A stretch of 16,589 nt of DNA, from the NCBI GenBank assembly GCA_001940725.1, contig MDVR01000105.1, positions 1-16,589 on the forward strand, read 5' to 3'. Both the position numbers and the translations under genes were made by a program. The DNA comes from Candidatus Heimdallarchaeota archaeon LC_2. GTDB taxonomy: Archaea > Asgardarchaeota > Heimdallarchaeia > Heimdallarchaeales > Kariarchaeaceae. The first letter of the stretch is position 1. The number at the start of each line of letters is the position of its first letter. Positions 6,805 through 15,245 of this stretch are shown here, piece after piece. Below the pieces are notes generated by a model. That model did not search any database, was not told where the DNA came from, and saw nothing but the letters and a program-made list of their open reading frames with translations.

Positions 6805-9800
6805 ATGAGTGAGTTCAATAGGAGTAGTGGAACCAAAGCAAAAAAGTCTCGAGTTTTAAAATTATCTCTTTTCACCTTGAACCTATATTTCCTTTACTTA
6901 CTATTTTCGGCATCATGGTTACTTACATCTGTAAAATATTTCTTTGGGATAACATTGTTATTTTTCATCTTAGATATCATTTCCAAATCAAAAACCAAAT
7001 CTCAGCATTTTCAACATAGGGGATCTTCGTTTATAGACTTTGTAAAATTATCCAAAAAATATTTCAAGATAAACAGGAAGTATGTATTGGCTAGTATTTT
7101 AGGTTTAGTTCTCGCAACAATTATGATATCCCAGACAATTCTGATGAACTCAAGTTATCAACAAAGCAGTTTGGAAAACTTTCTTGCTAATGAAAACTCA
7201 AATGCATTTCAAATTGAAATTCAAGGAATTGGAGTACAAAATTCATCTGTAGTGAAAAATCAAATAATGGCAATTCAACATACTGTAATTGAAGAATTGG
7301 AATCTAGTCGCATCAAATTTGACTATGGAGTAACCAATATTTTCACTGAAATCATGGCTGTAACAAGACCACCAGAGACAAGTGAGGATGAGTCTAGGTA
7401 TGTTGAAGTATTCCCTTTATCCATGAATACGTGGAATGATGAAATAGCGTCAATTCTGGAAAACTTACCCACTTTTAATGGAATCGCAAATCAAAATGAA
7501 TCACTACTTATTTTAGATGAATGGCTTGATCCGGGTGATTTCCCAAGTTTATTTGACGACTCAATCTCCATACTAATTGGTGAACCCTTTAAATACCCTG
7601 ATGATAACAGTTCATTTTCTTATATTAACCAGACTATCGATACACGTTGGATTCCAATTAATGCCGATAGAGATAAAATCTATGAATCTTGTATGATAGA
7701 TTGCTGGAGATATGGCAGACTACTCATGGAAAATAGTTTAATCGTATCAGAAACGAAATATTTCGAAATGCTTGAGCAACTCAATACTATTGCTAATCTA
7801 AATAATAATGACAAGTTTTGGCAGGGTGTAATACAATATGATGTTCATGTCAAAATCCCTGATCTTACAAGAACAAGTATTGAGCAGTTAATCTTTGAAC
7901 TTGATCAAATGGTGAATTCTCTCCGATCAGCATTTCTCTCACAATTGATCATACAAGATTCAAGGGTTTGGTCTCCTCTAGCAGAAACGCTTGAACAATA
8001 CAAATTGGAGCGGGAAGCATTTGGTGTAGCACTGCTTATGATTTCTCTTCCATTAATTGGCGTATCGCTCTTCCTAGTATATTTTTCACTCACTTTGGTT
8101 GAAAAACGAAAATCTAAGATCATTGCTATAATGAAAATCAGAGGATCTTCAAAGGATCAATTACGCTTAATGCAGTTCGCTGAAATTATGGTTGCTGGAA
8201 TGATTGCTGCCATAGTTGGGATGGTACTTTCAATTCCTTGGGCGTTAATTACTTTTAGAGTTTCAAACTTCTTTGAATTTAATGCAGATCCAATTGATTT
8301 ATTCATACCTATTTCTTGGTATTTGAGACTTCCCCAAATAGCAATTATATTGACAATTGATCTAAATATGAATAGTTTGATATCTTTGTCAGACACCCGT
8401 ATTGATGAAGGAGAAGACGTAGAAGAAAGTAAACCTCCATTCTGGCAAAGATTATATCTAGATCTAATTCTATTTAGCATGAGTGTTGGGGTAATAGTAT
8501 TTGTGAGAACTTTCCCAATCTCCAGTGCCGCTCTACTTGACTTTCTTCTGTTTGGTATTGCTCCCTTGGCATTGCTTATAATCCTAATTACATCTCCATT
8601 AGTAGTATCTCGTTACTTCTCCACAGTCATAAGTTATATTTCTGATTTTCTATGGAGGGTTCAAGGTGGAATGCTTGCCCTTGCAACACGAAATATGAGG
8701 AAAAATCGTTATTCTTCTTCAAAACTAACTGCTTTGTTGATGTTAGGAATGATGTTATCTTTCATATCGATAATAATTCCAACATCGCTAGTTGCTTATG
8801 AAATAGAACGTACTAATTATGATATAGGTGCAGATGTGTATATTACTAATCTGGATATCGATAATCAAACAATATTAGATTTAACTCTAGTTGAGGGAGT
8901 AAAATCAAGAACTGAAATAATTCGTGCAGAAATTAATCTTTATCCCGATCAAGATTTTAGATTTGGCGGAGCTGTTAATTATTACCATTTTCTTGGAGTT
9001 AATACAACGACATTTGCAAAAACAGCTTATTGGAGAAATAATTATGCTGATAAAGGATTAACTGAAATTTTATCTAACCTGAAGGATGATACAGCTGGTG
9101 TGTCGAAAAAACAATTAAATGCGTTAGGAATAAAACAGGGCCAGAACGTTCCAAATTTACCTACCAACGTTTCAAATATTATGGTTGCAGCTACTTTTGA
9201 TTATTTCCCTAATTTGGTTTCATATGAACCTATTGAATATGAAGGTTATATCGATGCATGGAAAATTGAGTTTTTAGGTCATATAAATTTTGTTAGAACT
9301 CTTGAAAATGTAGCTGAAAGCTATTCAACAGGAATTTATCTAAAACTAGAAGATGGAGCAAACAAGACTAAAGTGGATGAATTATTGGAAATGAATTTCA
9401 AAGATTTTGAAGGAGTACGGATTAGAAGTGTTAATGAAGAATTTAGCAATATTCAAGAAGCGGACGAATTCAAAATTATTCTATCATCGTTTCAATCAAT
9501 GTTGATCATAACAGTTTTGATTAGTATTATTGCAGTTTCATATTTTACATTTATTACATTGTCAGAAAGGAATAAAGAAATCGGAACATTTAGGGCCATA
9601 GGCATGGTGAAAAATCAAATATTTATATTATTAATAGTGGAAGCTATGATCATGTTGGTATCAGGAATTATTTTGGGGGCATTATTTGGTTGGTTTATTT
9701 CGTCTAATTTTTTATATATTTTAAGTAGGCCTGAAATTGGAGGATTAATTCCTCCTCAAACACTATATATTCCATGGAGATTGACCTTTGGATTTTTAGG

Positions 9801-9891
9801 CACCATGTTTATATCAACAGGAATTGCTGCTGGTTTTCCGGCCCAAAGAGTCGCATCAAAACAAACTGGGAATGTACTAAGAGCGGAGTGA
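6805..9891 (+). CDS. MacB/FtsX-like ABC transporter permease
   Basis: 1,028 residues from ATG 6805. A TTG at 6793 would add four residues but lies too close to the TATA box. The membrane subunit has two FtsX-type domains. Spans seen: an extra N-terminal pair (about 20-58), one at about 91-116, then FtsX domain 1 (405-485, with LTLVEKRKSKIIAIMKIRGSS), spans at 552-605, one at 643-667, and FtsX domain 2 (888-1015, with SERNKEIGTFRAIGM and FPAQRVASK). Two large outside domains lie at about 120-400 and 668-885. The family moves lipids, peptides or lipoproteins outward, or works mechanically, rather than importing solutes. Which applies here is unknown. It is first in a three-gene operon, and its stop TGA overlaps a possible GTG of the next gene, with the likelier ATG 8 bases on. 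Confidence 0.92.
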   Translation: MSEFNRSSGTKAKKSRVLKLSLFTLNLYFLYLLFSASWLLTSVKYFFGITLLFFILDIISKSKTKSQHFQHRGSSFIDFVKLSKKYFKINRKYVLASILGLVLATIMISQTILMNSSYQQSSLENFLANENSNAFQIEIQGIGVQNSSVVKNQIMAIQHTVIEELESSRIKFDYGVTNIFTEIMAVTRPPETSEDESRYVEVFPLSMNTWNDEIASILENLPTFNGIANQNESLLILDEWLDPGDFPSLFDDSISILIGEPFKYPDDNSSFSYINQTIDTRWIPINADRDKIYESCMIDCWRYGRLLMENSLIVSETKYFEMLEQLNTIANLNNNDKFWQGVIQYDVHVKIPDLTRTSIEQLIFELDQMVNSLRSAFLSQLIIQDSRVWSPLAETLEQYKLEREAFGVALLMISLPLIGVSLFLVYFSLTLVEKRKSKIIAIMKIRGSSKDQLRLMQFAEIMVAGMIAAIVGMVLSIPWALITFRVSNFFEFNADPIDLFIPISWYLRLPQIAIILTIDLNMNSLISLSDTRIDEGEDVEESKPPFWQRLYLDLILFSMSVGVIVFVRTFPISSAALLDFLLFGIAPLALLIILITSPLVVSRYFSTVISYISDFLWRVQGGMLALATRNMRKNRYSSSKLTALLMLGMMLSFISIIIPTSLVAYEIERTNYDIGADVYITNLDIDNQTILDLTLVEGVKSRTEIIRAEINLYPDQDFRFGGAVNYYHFLGVNTTTFAKTAYWRNNYADKGLTEILSNLKDDTAGVSKKQLNALGIKQGQNVPNLPTNVSNIMVAATFDYFPNLVSYEPIEYEGYIDAWKIEFLGHINFVRTLENVAESYSTGIYLKLEDGANKTKVDELLEMNFKDFEGVRIRSVNEEFSNIQEADEFKIILSSFQSMLIITVLISIIAVSYFTFITLSERNKEIGTFRAIGMVKNQIFILLIVEAMIMLVSGIILGALFGWFISSNFLYILSRPEIGGLIPPQTLYIPWRLTFGFLGTMFISTGIAAGFPAQRVASKQTGNVLRAE

Positions 9892-9899
9892 TACACATA

Positions 9900-10802
9900 A
9901 TGGAAAGCACCAAATTTATTGAGATAAACCAAATTACAAAGCATTTCAGAGATCCAGCCTCAAATATTTTTTTTCAGGCATTACGAGGAATTGATCTAAC
10001 TGTTGAGCAAGGTTCAATAACTGCCATCATAGGTCCTTCTGGTGCCGGAAAAAGTACCCTCCTAAATATTCTGGGAGGAATGATGAGACCATCAACTGGT
10101 ACTATTCATGTCGATAATTTACCTCTCCATTCAATCGATGATACAGATCTTGAAAACTATCGAAAATTAACAAGTGGTTTTCTGTGGCAACTACCTGAGC
10201 GGAATCTCTTGCCCAATCTTACAGCTGCTGAAAATGTCCAGTTTGCCATGGAGGTATCTAATTTTGCTAGAGAAGAGCGTGAAAAAAGGATTGTGGACCT
10301 ATTATCATCAGTTGGAGTACAACATCGATCATCTCACAAATTAGGTCAACTTTCAGGGGGCGAGGCACAAAGAGTTAGCTTAGCAGTGGCATTAGCGAAT
10401 TCACCAAAACTCCTTCTGGCAGATGAGCCTACTGGAGAACTAGATTCAGAAACCACAATGGAAATTATTGATTATCTCAAAGAGATAAATAGAGTACAAG
10501 GATTGACAATTGTAGTAGTTACTCATGATAATCGATTTGAGAGAATGACCAATCAAAGTTATAATATTGTAGATGGTGTAATTTCTGGCATGAGAAGATC
10601 AATTTCTGGAAAGGAGGCTTCTGACTGGAAATCCACTATAAGGGAAGAAGTAGGAGTACTAAATAAATTCGGGATGATTAAAGTCCCTGAAAAACTGATC
10701 CGAAAATATAATTTTGTTAATTATATTCGATTTGTTGAAGATGAAGCATCTGGTAGGCTATATATCGAACCTGCAGATCAATTAAAGGAGGGAAAACAAT
10801 AA
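9900..10802 (+). CDS. LolD/MacB-like ABC ATPase with AbrB-like C-terminal extension
   Basis: A 300-residue ATP-binding subunit. Walker A is GPSGAGKST (45-53), the Q-loop Gln is at 97, the signature is LSGGEAQR (151-158), Walker B is LLLADEPTGELD (171-182) and the switch His is at 209. About 230 residues form the usual domain. The rest is an extension: VLNKFGMIKVPEKLIRKY at 253-270, then IRFVEDEASGRLYIEP, which resembles an AbrB/SpoVT swapped-hairpin unit. ATG 9900 is chosen because GGAG lies 11 bases upstream. A GTG at 9888 in the same frame would overlap the permease stop. It ends in TAATG, overlapping the next start by one base, so translation is coupled. It probably pairs with the next ATPase as a heterodimer under the permease. 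Confidence 0.93.
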   Translation: MESTKFIEINQITKHFRDPASNIFFQALRGIDLTVEQGSITAIIGPSGAGKSTLLNILGGMMRPSTGTIHVDNLPLHSIDDTDLENYRKLTSGFLWQLPERNLLPNLTAAENVQFAMEVSNFAREEREKRIVDLLSSVGVQHRSSHKLGQLSGGEAQRVSLAVALANSPKLLLADEPTGELDSETTMEIIDYLKEINRVQGLTIVVVTHDNRFERMTNQSYNIVDGVISGMRRSISGKEASDWKSTIREEVGVLNKFGMIKVPEKLIRKYNFVNYIRFVEDEASGRLYIEPADQLKEGKQ

Positions 10803-11581
10803 TGTCATTAATTCAAATAGAAAATGTGTACAAGGAATACGGTATCGGTGATAGCAAGGTCCATGCCATACAAGGAATAGATTTGGAAATAAGCGAGGGT
10901 GAATTTATTGTAATACTTGGCAAGTCTGGATCAGGGAAAAGCACACTCCTTTCTCTCATAGGTGGATTAGAACAGCCTAGTAGTGGCGAGATCATCTACA
11001 AAGAAAATAAGCTCAGTGGGATGACTGAAGATGAATTAACGATTTTACGTCGAAGCGAGATTGGAATAATTTTTCAGCACTTCTTCCTCATGGATGCCAT
11101 GACTGCATTAGATAATGTTGAATTGCCACTCCTAATAGCAGGGGTACCTCGTGCAGATAGGAGAGAATGGGCATTGGAAACCCTTGACATGGTATCTTTA
11201 AAAGATAGAGCAGCCCATTATCCAAATGAATTATCAGGCGGAGAGCGTCAGAGAGTTGGAATTGCTCGAGCCTTTGTAAACAAGGCTGCATTGATTATTG
11301 CTGATGAACCAACTGGAGATCTCGATAGTAAGAAAGGCGAAGAAATTATTGATCTCTTGCATGATCTTCTAAAAGGAGGGAAGCAATTTCCGAGTCTTGA
11401 CTGGAGTCCAACAATTATAATGGTAACCCACGATGTAGGCATGCTTCGATCCGGTATGAGAGTTATTACAATTTCAGATGGGCGAATTATTCAAGATAAG
11501 GCATTTACTGGGAACTATGAAGAATTTGATCCTCACGGAGATCCTTCAAAAATTGTGGGACAAACTTATGGGACTGAGTAG
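10802..11581 (+). CDS. LolD/MacB-like ABC ATPase
   Basis: 259 residues, a complete nucleotide-binding domain of the MacB/LolD group. Walker A is GKSGSGKST (40-48), the Q-loop Gln is at 92, the signature is LSGGERQR (144-151), Walker B is ALIIADEPTGDLD and the switch His is at 210. The GGAGGG about 10 bases upstream of the ATG is a strong ribosome-binding site within the end of the previous gene. There is no C-terminal domain like that of its partner, only about 30 residues beyond the core. Two different ATPases and one large permease suggest an asymmetric motor, or two alternative ATPases for one permease. No terminator is evident after the stop. The IS481-like element begins about 50 bases on. 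Confidence 0.94.
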   Translation: MSLIQIENVYKEYGIGDSKVHAIQGIDLEISEGEFIVILGKSGSGKSTLLSLIGGLEQPSSGEIIYKENKLSGMTEDELTILRRSEIGIIFQHFFLMDAMTALDNVELPLLIAGVPRADRREWALETLDMVSLKDRAAHYPNELSGGERQRVGIARAFVNKAALIIADEPTGDLDSKKGEEIIDLLHDLLKGGKQFPSLDWSPTIIMVTHDVGMLRSGMRVITISDGRIIQDKAFTGNYEEFDPHGDPSKIVGQTYGTE

Positions 11582-11630
11582 GTTAAATCTAATCTTTATT
11601 GATCACCAAATCGAAACTAATTAAAGTCGT

Positions 11631-11656
11631 TCGATCGATTGTTTCCCTTAATAATT
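11631..11656 (+). repeat. Left terminal inverted repeat of copy B
   Basis: This begins TCGATCGATTGTT and ends TTAATAATT. It matches the reverse complement of 12779-12804 at 23 of 26 bases, with all three differences in a 4-base centre. The match ends where the second ATCG tract starts. Confidence 0.65.
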
Positions 11657-11669
11657 CGATCGATCGATT
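11656..11669. repeat. (ATCG)n tract in the leader of the transposase
   Basis: TCGATCGATCGATT, 17 bases before the transposase ATG. Copy A has only GAAATCGATT at the matching place, so the tract seems to have grown in this copy. Confidence 0.8.
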
Positions 11670-11686
11670 ATGAACAGCAATAATTA

Positions 11687-12769
11687 ATGGGACACATGTC
11701 AATTGCTAGACATGTCACGCAGATATTACATAACGAAGAAGTAGGACCTGCAGAAGTTGAATTGCTTATGTCCAAACTAAAGCAAGTCCTAGATAAGAAA
11801 ATGAAAGTGAGAGCATTTATCTCTCTCGTTCAGACCATAGAGGATCGGTCGGATCCTCGATCAAAACACCATGATAAATCGATTGACCAGATCTTGGAAA
11901 GTTTTGGAGTTGCCAGATCGACTTATTATAGAAAATCCAAGAATTACAGCGAATTTGGACTGGATGGTATTATTCCCAAGAAACCAGGTCCGAGATCCAG
12001 TAGGCTTCCATCACCGATTTTATCACGCATCTTTGAGTTGCGAGACCGTCAATTATCATCTCGAACCATCGCATCTGCGATCTCATTGGAAGGTCAAAGA
12101 TACATTTCAGAATCGACAACCCAATATCAGTTGAGAAAGGTAGGAAAGGGTAAATTAAGAAGAAACCGTAAGAAGAAGGTGTATTACAAGAGATTTGAAC
12201 GAGGCAAACCTAACGAATTATGGCAGATTGATAATGTGGGTCCATTTTACAAACCAGGGAAGCTATTTGCCTATAATGTGATTGATGACCATTCCAGATA
12301 CAATCTGGCCGCAGTGATATCAGATAACCAAACTACAGCATCATGGGTGGATACATTGGAAAAATTAGTCGTAAAATATGGCGTCCCAGAAGCCATACTT
12401 CATGATAATGGATCACAATTTGTGCATAACCCATCGAGGAATCACACAAAAGAGTTTGAAGCATTTTTGAAAAAATACAAGATTCGAGGTATCAAATCAA
12501 GATTTCGACATCCCCAGACTACAGGAAAAGTGGAAAGAGTGCAACAGAGTCTACAATATGAGGCTCGAGATTTGGTCTTCACCAAAACGATTGATGAGCT
12601 TCAGGAAGCGGTAGATAACTGGAGAGGGTTTTACAATAAGGTTCGAATTCATTCCTCAACCAAAATGACTCCCCAGGAACGTTATTTTGGTCAAGAAGCA
12701 GGATATGCAGCCAAGCTTTCAGCTTGGCAACATTATGAGCAATCGCTCATAAAATTTGAGTGGAGTTGA
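11687..12769 (+). CDS. IS481-like DDE (rve) transposase, complete
   Basis: A 360-residue transposase. The helix-turn-helix region occupies about 60-135 (DQILESFGVARSTYYRK, then a second helix group, SSRTIASAISLEG). The basic stretch GKGKLRRNRKKKVYYKRF (about 155-172) precedes the rve core. The catalytic triad is Asp182 (LWQIDN), Asp240 (ILHDNGSQF) and Glu283 (TTGKVERVQQS). The second spacing is 42 residues, longer than the usual 34-35. The extra length probably lies in the VHNPSRNHTKEF loop, which copy A shares. The start is ATG 11687, and an ATG nine bases further is equally possible. It ends in two strong hairpins within the coding region. Length and motifs suit an active element. Confidence 0.92.
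   Translation: MGHMSIARHVTQILHNEEVGPAEVELLMSKLKQVLDKKMKVRAFISLVQTIEDRSDPRSKHHDKSIDQILESFGVARSTYYRKSKNYSEFGLDGIIPKKPGPRSSRLPSPILSRIFELRDRQLSSRTIASAISLEGQRYISESTTQYQLRKVGKGKLRRNRKKKVYYKRFERGKPNELWQIDNVGPFYKPGKLFAYNVIDDHSRYNLAAVISDNQTTASWVDTLEKLVVKYGVPEAILHDNGSQFVHNPSRNHTKEFEAFLKKYKIRGIKSRFRHPQTTGKVERVQQSLQYEARDLVFTKTIDELQEAVDNWRGFYNKVRIHSSTKMTPQERYFGQEAGYAAKLSAWQHYEQSLIKFEWS
12710..12728 (+). repeat. Hairpin in the 3' end of the transposase gene
   Basis: GCCAAGCT-TTC-AGCTTGGC: a perfect 8-bp stem with a 3-base loop, in the codons for the last 20 residues. Confidence 0.75.
12733..12752 (+). repeat. Second hairpin in the 3' end of the transposase gene
   Basis: TTATGAGC-AATC-GCTCATAA: a perfect 8-bp stem with a 4-base loop, only four bases after the first hairpin, followed by AATTT. 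A terminator-like or read-through-blocking role is possible but not shown. Confidence 0.7.
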
Positions 12770-12778
12770 TGTCTCACT

Positions 12779-12804
12779 AATTATTAATGATAACAATCGA
12801 TCGA
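12779..12804 (-). repeat. Right terminal inverted repeat of copy B
   Basis: This is the inverse partner of 11631-11656 (23 of 26 bases), beginning 10 bases after the transposase stop. The ATCG tract at 12796-12808 covers its outer end. Confidence 0.65.
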
Positions 12805-12808
12805 TCGA
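12796..12808. repeat. (ATCG)n tract at the right end of copy B
   Basis: ATCGATCGATCGA. Extended by symmetry, AATCGATCGATCGAAT (12795-12810) is the exact inverse of 11654-11669, a longer match than the 12-base direct repeat. This speaks for an end sequence rather than a target duplication. Confidence 0.75.
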
Positions 12809-12872
12809 ATCATGAAGGACGACTAACCTCCCATCAATAGATCGAATTTAATTCGCAAGACATACTGCTAAA

Positions 12873-12880
12873 TATTATAT
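12873..12880 (+). promoter_or_regulatory. TATA-like box for the 12971-13444 gene
   Basis: TATTATAT, about 91 bases before the ATG, would give a leader of some 65 bases. There is weak support in AT-rich DNA. Confidence 0.25.
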
Positions 12881-12970
12881 GGAGTACAAAAACTATCTAA
12901 ATACTGGTCAATAATTCCCTTAAGCTAGATAAAGAATTCTAATAGAACTTGTTTTGAGGGATAGATAGAA

Positions 12971-13444
12971 ATGACTGACAGTGAAACACATATACATGCT
13001 AACTTTAGATGTTTCTTAAATTCTGAAACTGAGTCCAATCCACTTTTTTCAACTGCAACATATACACGCGTTCAGATGTTTATTTCCCGTCCAGACTTAG
13101 GAAATCCTACATTGACGCAAAATTGCACAAATTGCGGTCAAGTGTTAAAATTAGAAGTTTTCAGCAGTAAATACCAAAAAACTCAGAGGAAAATTGGGAA
13201 GCGGATTATTATTGGATTCATCCTTTATCACTTTCTTTTCTTTACTGTAGCCCTAAATGATGATTCTGGTGATTATAGATTTCTAGGAGAAATTTTCTTT
13301 TTTGTTTGGATATTTGCACTTTGGGGGATAAATCATTATTTTCGAAATCCAATTAAGAAAAAATCGAGTTGGGCTAACCATAATCTCGAGTACCCACCTA
13401 GAGATATGGACGACTTAAACTACGAACTAATAAAGCATGGTTAG
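12971..13444 (+). CDS. Small membrane protein with a CxxC motif, unknown function
   Basis: 157 residues that I do not recognise. The N-terminal half is soluble and has one CTNCG pair (Cys52 and Cys55), resembling half of a zinc ribbon, plus an isolated Cys14. Two membrane spans follow (about 78-95, IIIGFILYHFLFFTVAL, and 104-123, FLGEIFFFVWIFALWGI). The tail is polar (YPPRDMDDLNYELIKHG). A basic stretch, KYQKTQRKIGKR, just before the first span places the N-terminus inside. GAGGG lies about 11 bases before the ATG. The gene converges on the next minus-strand gene with 82 bases between the stops. Metal binding would need a partner pair of ligands, perhaps through dimerisation. Confidence 0.7.
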   Translation: MTDSETHIHANFRCFLNSETESNPLFSTATYTRVQMFISRPDLGNPTLTQNCTNCGQVLKLEVFSSKYQKTQRKIGKRIIIGFILYHFLFFTVALNDDSGDYRFLGEIFFFVWIFALWGINHYFRNPIKKKSSWANHNLEYPPRDMDDLNYELIKHG

Positions 13445-13526
13445 TTTGATCAATCTTGCGTCATGTTTAATTAATCATTTGAATAAAAAGGCTGACTGAC
13501 GAAGGTTGATCGATTTACTATTGATG

Positions 13527-14990
13527 CTAAATGGCAGACGGTAATGTTAGAATATCACAATTTAAAGTATTTGGGGAATCCGTTGTCATTCCGAGTGCAC
13601 GATAATCACCTAATGGAATACCTTGGTATTCAATAGTAATTTTTGGTTGCAATTCTGCAGGGTAAATGATTCTGTAATAGCCATCTAATTCAATTGGTAC
13701 AACTTGATTACCGAATTCAATTGAAGTTATGTTAAGACAAGATTGTATAATAAAACCCTTACCGTTCTGGTCTAATCCCACAAGAGTATTGAATCTTAAC
13801 ATAAGATCAGATTCGTTGGGAACTGAAAGGAGATTATAATGAACTATTCCTGTTAGGTTTGTTTCATTACTTTCTATAACTTCAAACCTTAGTTCAATAA
13901 ATACGGGAAAATCTGCGTCAGTGTCATTTACAATAGTTCTTTGCATGTCACTGGTATGATTTAACCCGATCATTATAATGAATATTAATAATGTTCCTAA
14001 CAACTTCGATGAAAAAGATTGCAATGTTTTCAATTGAATTTTATTTTCAACCAACAGAGCTGAAAATATACCGAGAATAATGAATAGAGACATCATGATC
14101 AGAGTTCGAAAATTTACCACAAACTCATTAGAAACATCTACCAGCAATAAAACAACAAAAATAGAGAAAAGAATTAAAATAGACATCACAATGAGTACTC
14201 CTAATTTGATATTCCCCTTCAGTATGGTGGAAATTTTAGTATTACTAAATTGGTTTTCTAATAAATAATTGGTTATACCTACTGAGCTTGAAACCGTACT
14301 AATACCCAGTAGGAATAAGTAAAGTGTTGAAAAGGCCAAGTAATACTTATCAAAATCGTTTCTACTGAGATCGAGTTCAGAATGGTTTTTAATTTGCCAT
14401 AAGAAGTCAAAAGTAATTACTACGAATAATAATTCGATTATTAGTTTGATGGGGACAGGATAATAAGAATGATTATTGTCAGTTATATTATTATGATTTG
14501 TAAATGATACAAACGCCGAGATGAGCATCAAGGTGACCAAAAAATAATTTAACCTGACCCACTCCGACATTTCTGAGGAGATAAATCCGCTAGAATAGAA
14601 ATTATCAGCATAAAAAAATAAATAAAAAATTAAGTCATTTGAAATTTCAATAGTCTTGACTGTAAATAGCATGAAATGAATAATTGCAATATTTAACATG
14701 AAATGCCCACGTTCTTTATGTTTTAGTCGTTTTTTACTGAAGATAGAATAGATCTGAATAGCGAGATCTGCAAATAATAATATTGCGACCAAAATAACTG
14801 GGTATCCTTGAGGATTCCTAACGGTATCATCTGCATCGACATCGATTGTTGAAAATTCATATCCTTGGGAGTTTCTTTCGTAAAATGAAATCTCGATGGC
14901 TATACTAGCAGAGAATATTAACGCTAATACTCCAAACATAGAAATTGAGAGAATAAAAAGAGCGATCTGGAGTTTATATTGTTTTAACAT
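13527..14990 (-). CDS. Polytopic membrane protein with C-terminal outside domain, unknown function
   Basis: 487 residues that I do not recognise. About ten hydrophobic spans fill residues 5-345 (for example LQIALFILSISMFGVLALIF, PVILVAILLFADLAIQIYSI, KLGVLIVMSILILFSIFVVL, LLGTLLIFIIMIGL). A soluble, probably beta-rich domain of about 140 residues with several N-x-T/S sites follows (for example NETNLTGIVHYNLLSV, QSCLNITS, YRIIYPAELQPKITIEY). It has no transport or enzyme signature. The ATG at 14990 has no ribosome-binding site, so translation may be leaderless or from a short leader. No neighbour on the same strand suggests an operon. Confidence 0.75.
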   Translation of the reverse strand: MLKQYKLQIALFILSISMFGVLALIFSASIAIEISFYERNSQGYEFSTIDVDADDTVRNPQGYPVILVAILLFADLAIQIYSIFSKKRLKHKERGHFMLNIAIIHFMLFTVKTIEISNDLIFYLFFYADNFYSSGFISSEMSEWVRLNYFLVTLMLISAFVSFTNHNNITDNNHSYYPVPIKLIIELLFVVITFDFLWQIKNHSELDLSRNDFDKYYLAFSTLYLFLLGISTVSSSVGITNYLLENQFSNTKISTILKGNIKLGVLIVMSILILFSIFVVLLLVDVSNEFVVNFRTLIMMSLFIILGIFSALLVENKIQLKTLQSFSSKLLGTLLIFIIMIGLNHTSDMQRTIVNDTDADFPVFIELRFEVIESNETNLTGIVHYNLLSVPNESDLMLRFNTLVGLDQNGKGFIIQSCLNITSIEFGNQVVPIELDGYYRIIYPAELQPKITIEYQGIPLGDYRALGMTTDSPNTLNCDILTLPSAI

Positions 14991-15244
14991 TATTACATCA
15001 ACATACTTGGAATTGACTACTTAAGTCACAGTTTATTAGTCCAATTAAAGATCAATCGATCGAAATCAGCTATTAATATTATTCACTTTGTTTATTTAAA
15101 TAACTTTGATCACATAATTATCAATATACTATGAATGTGATTCATTTATTACACAATTTTCAGTTACGCGTGGCTCTCATGGCTCTCTGTCGGATTTATT
15201 TCGAAATTAGTACAATATAACATAGAATTACTCGATCGATCGAT
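14991..15244. other. Non-coding stretch between membrane protein and thioredoxin remnant
   Basis: AT-rich, with no gene. It holds the promoter region of the minus-strand gene, an ATCG tract at 15056-15063 and a 9-base near-tandem pair (TGGCTCTCA, TGGCTCTCT) at about 15171-15188. Confidence 0.6.
15056..15063. repeat. (ATCG)n tract (short)
   Basis: TCGATCGA in the upstream region of the 13527-14990 gene. Confidence 0.6.
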
Positions 15245-15245
15245 T
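15232..15245. repeat. (ATCG)n tract, left edge of the thioredoxin fragment
   Basis: TCGATCGATCGATT, directly followed by thioredoxin codons. The same 14-base string occurs at 11656-11669 in the IS481-like element. Confidence 0.8.

Larger units (their letters stand above)
11631..12804 (+). mobile_element. IS481-like element, complete (copy B)
   Basis: About 1,174 bases bounded by inverted repeats, with a single transposase gene. It lies in opposite orientation to copy A, about 11 kb away. The ends carry ATCG tracts that are self-complementary, so the exact terminus and any target duplication cannot be separated by eye. TCGATCGATCGA occurs at 11656-11667 (inside the left end) and at 12797-12808 (right end). 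The element sits between the ABC operon and a hypothetical gene without breaking either. Confidence 0.7.

Noticed and set aside
7905..8480. Minus-strand ORFs inside the permease gene, and similar ones inside the ATPase genes
   Set aside because: They are antisense shadows of well-supported genes, without ribosome-binding sites or recognisable domains.
11656..12808. 12-base target-site duplication around the IS481-like element
   Set aside because: The string is self-complementary. The inverse match is longer than the direct one, and one tract lies inside the left terminal repeat, so a duplication cannot be claimed.
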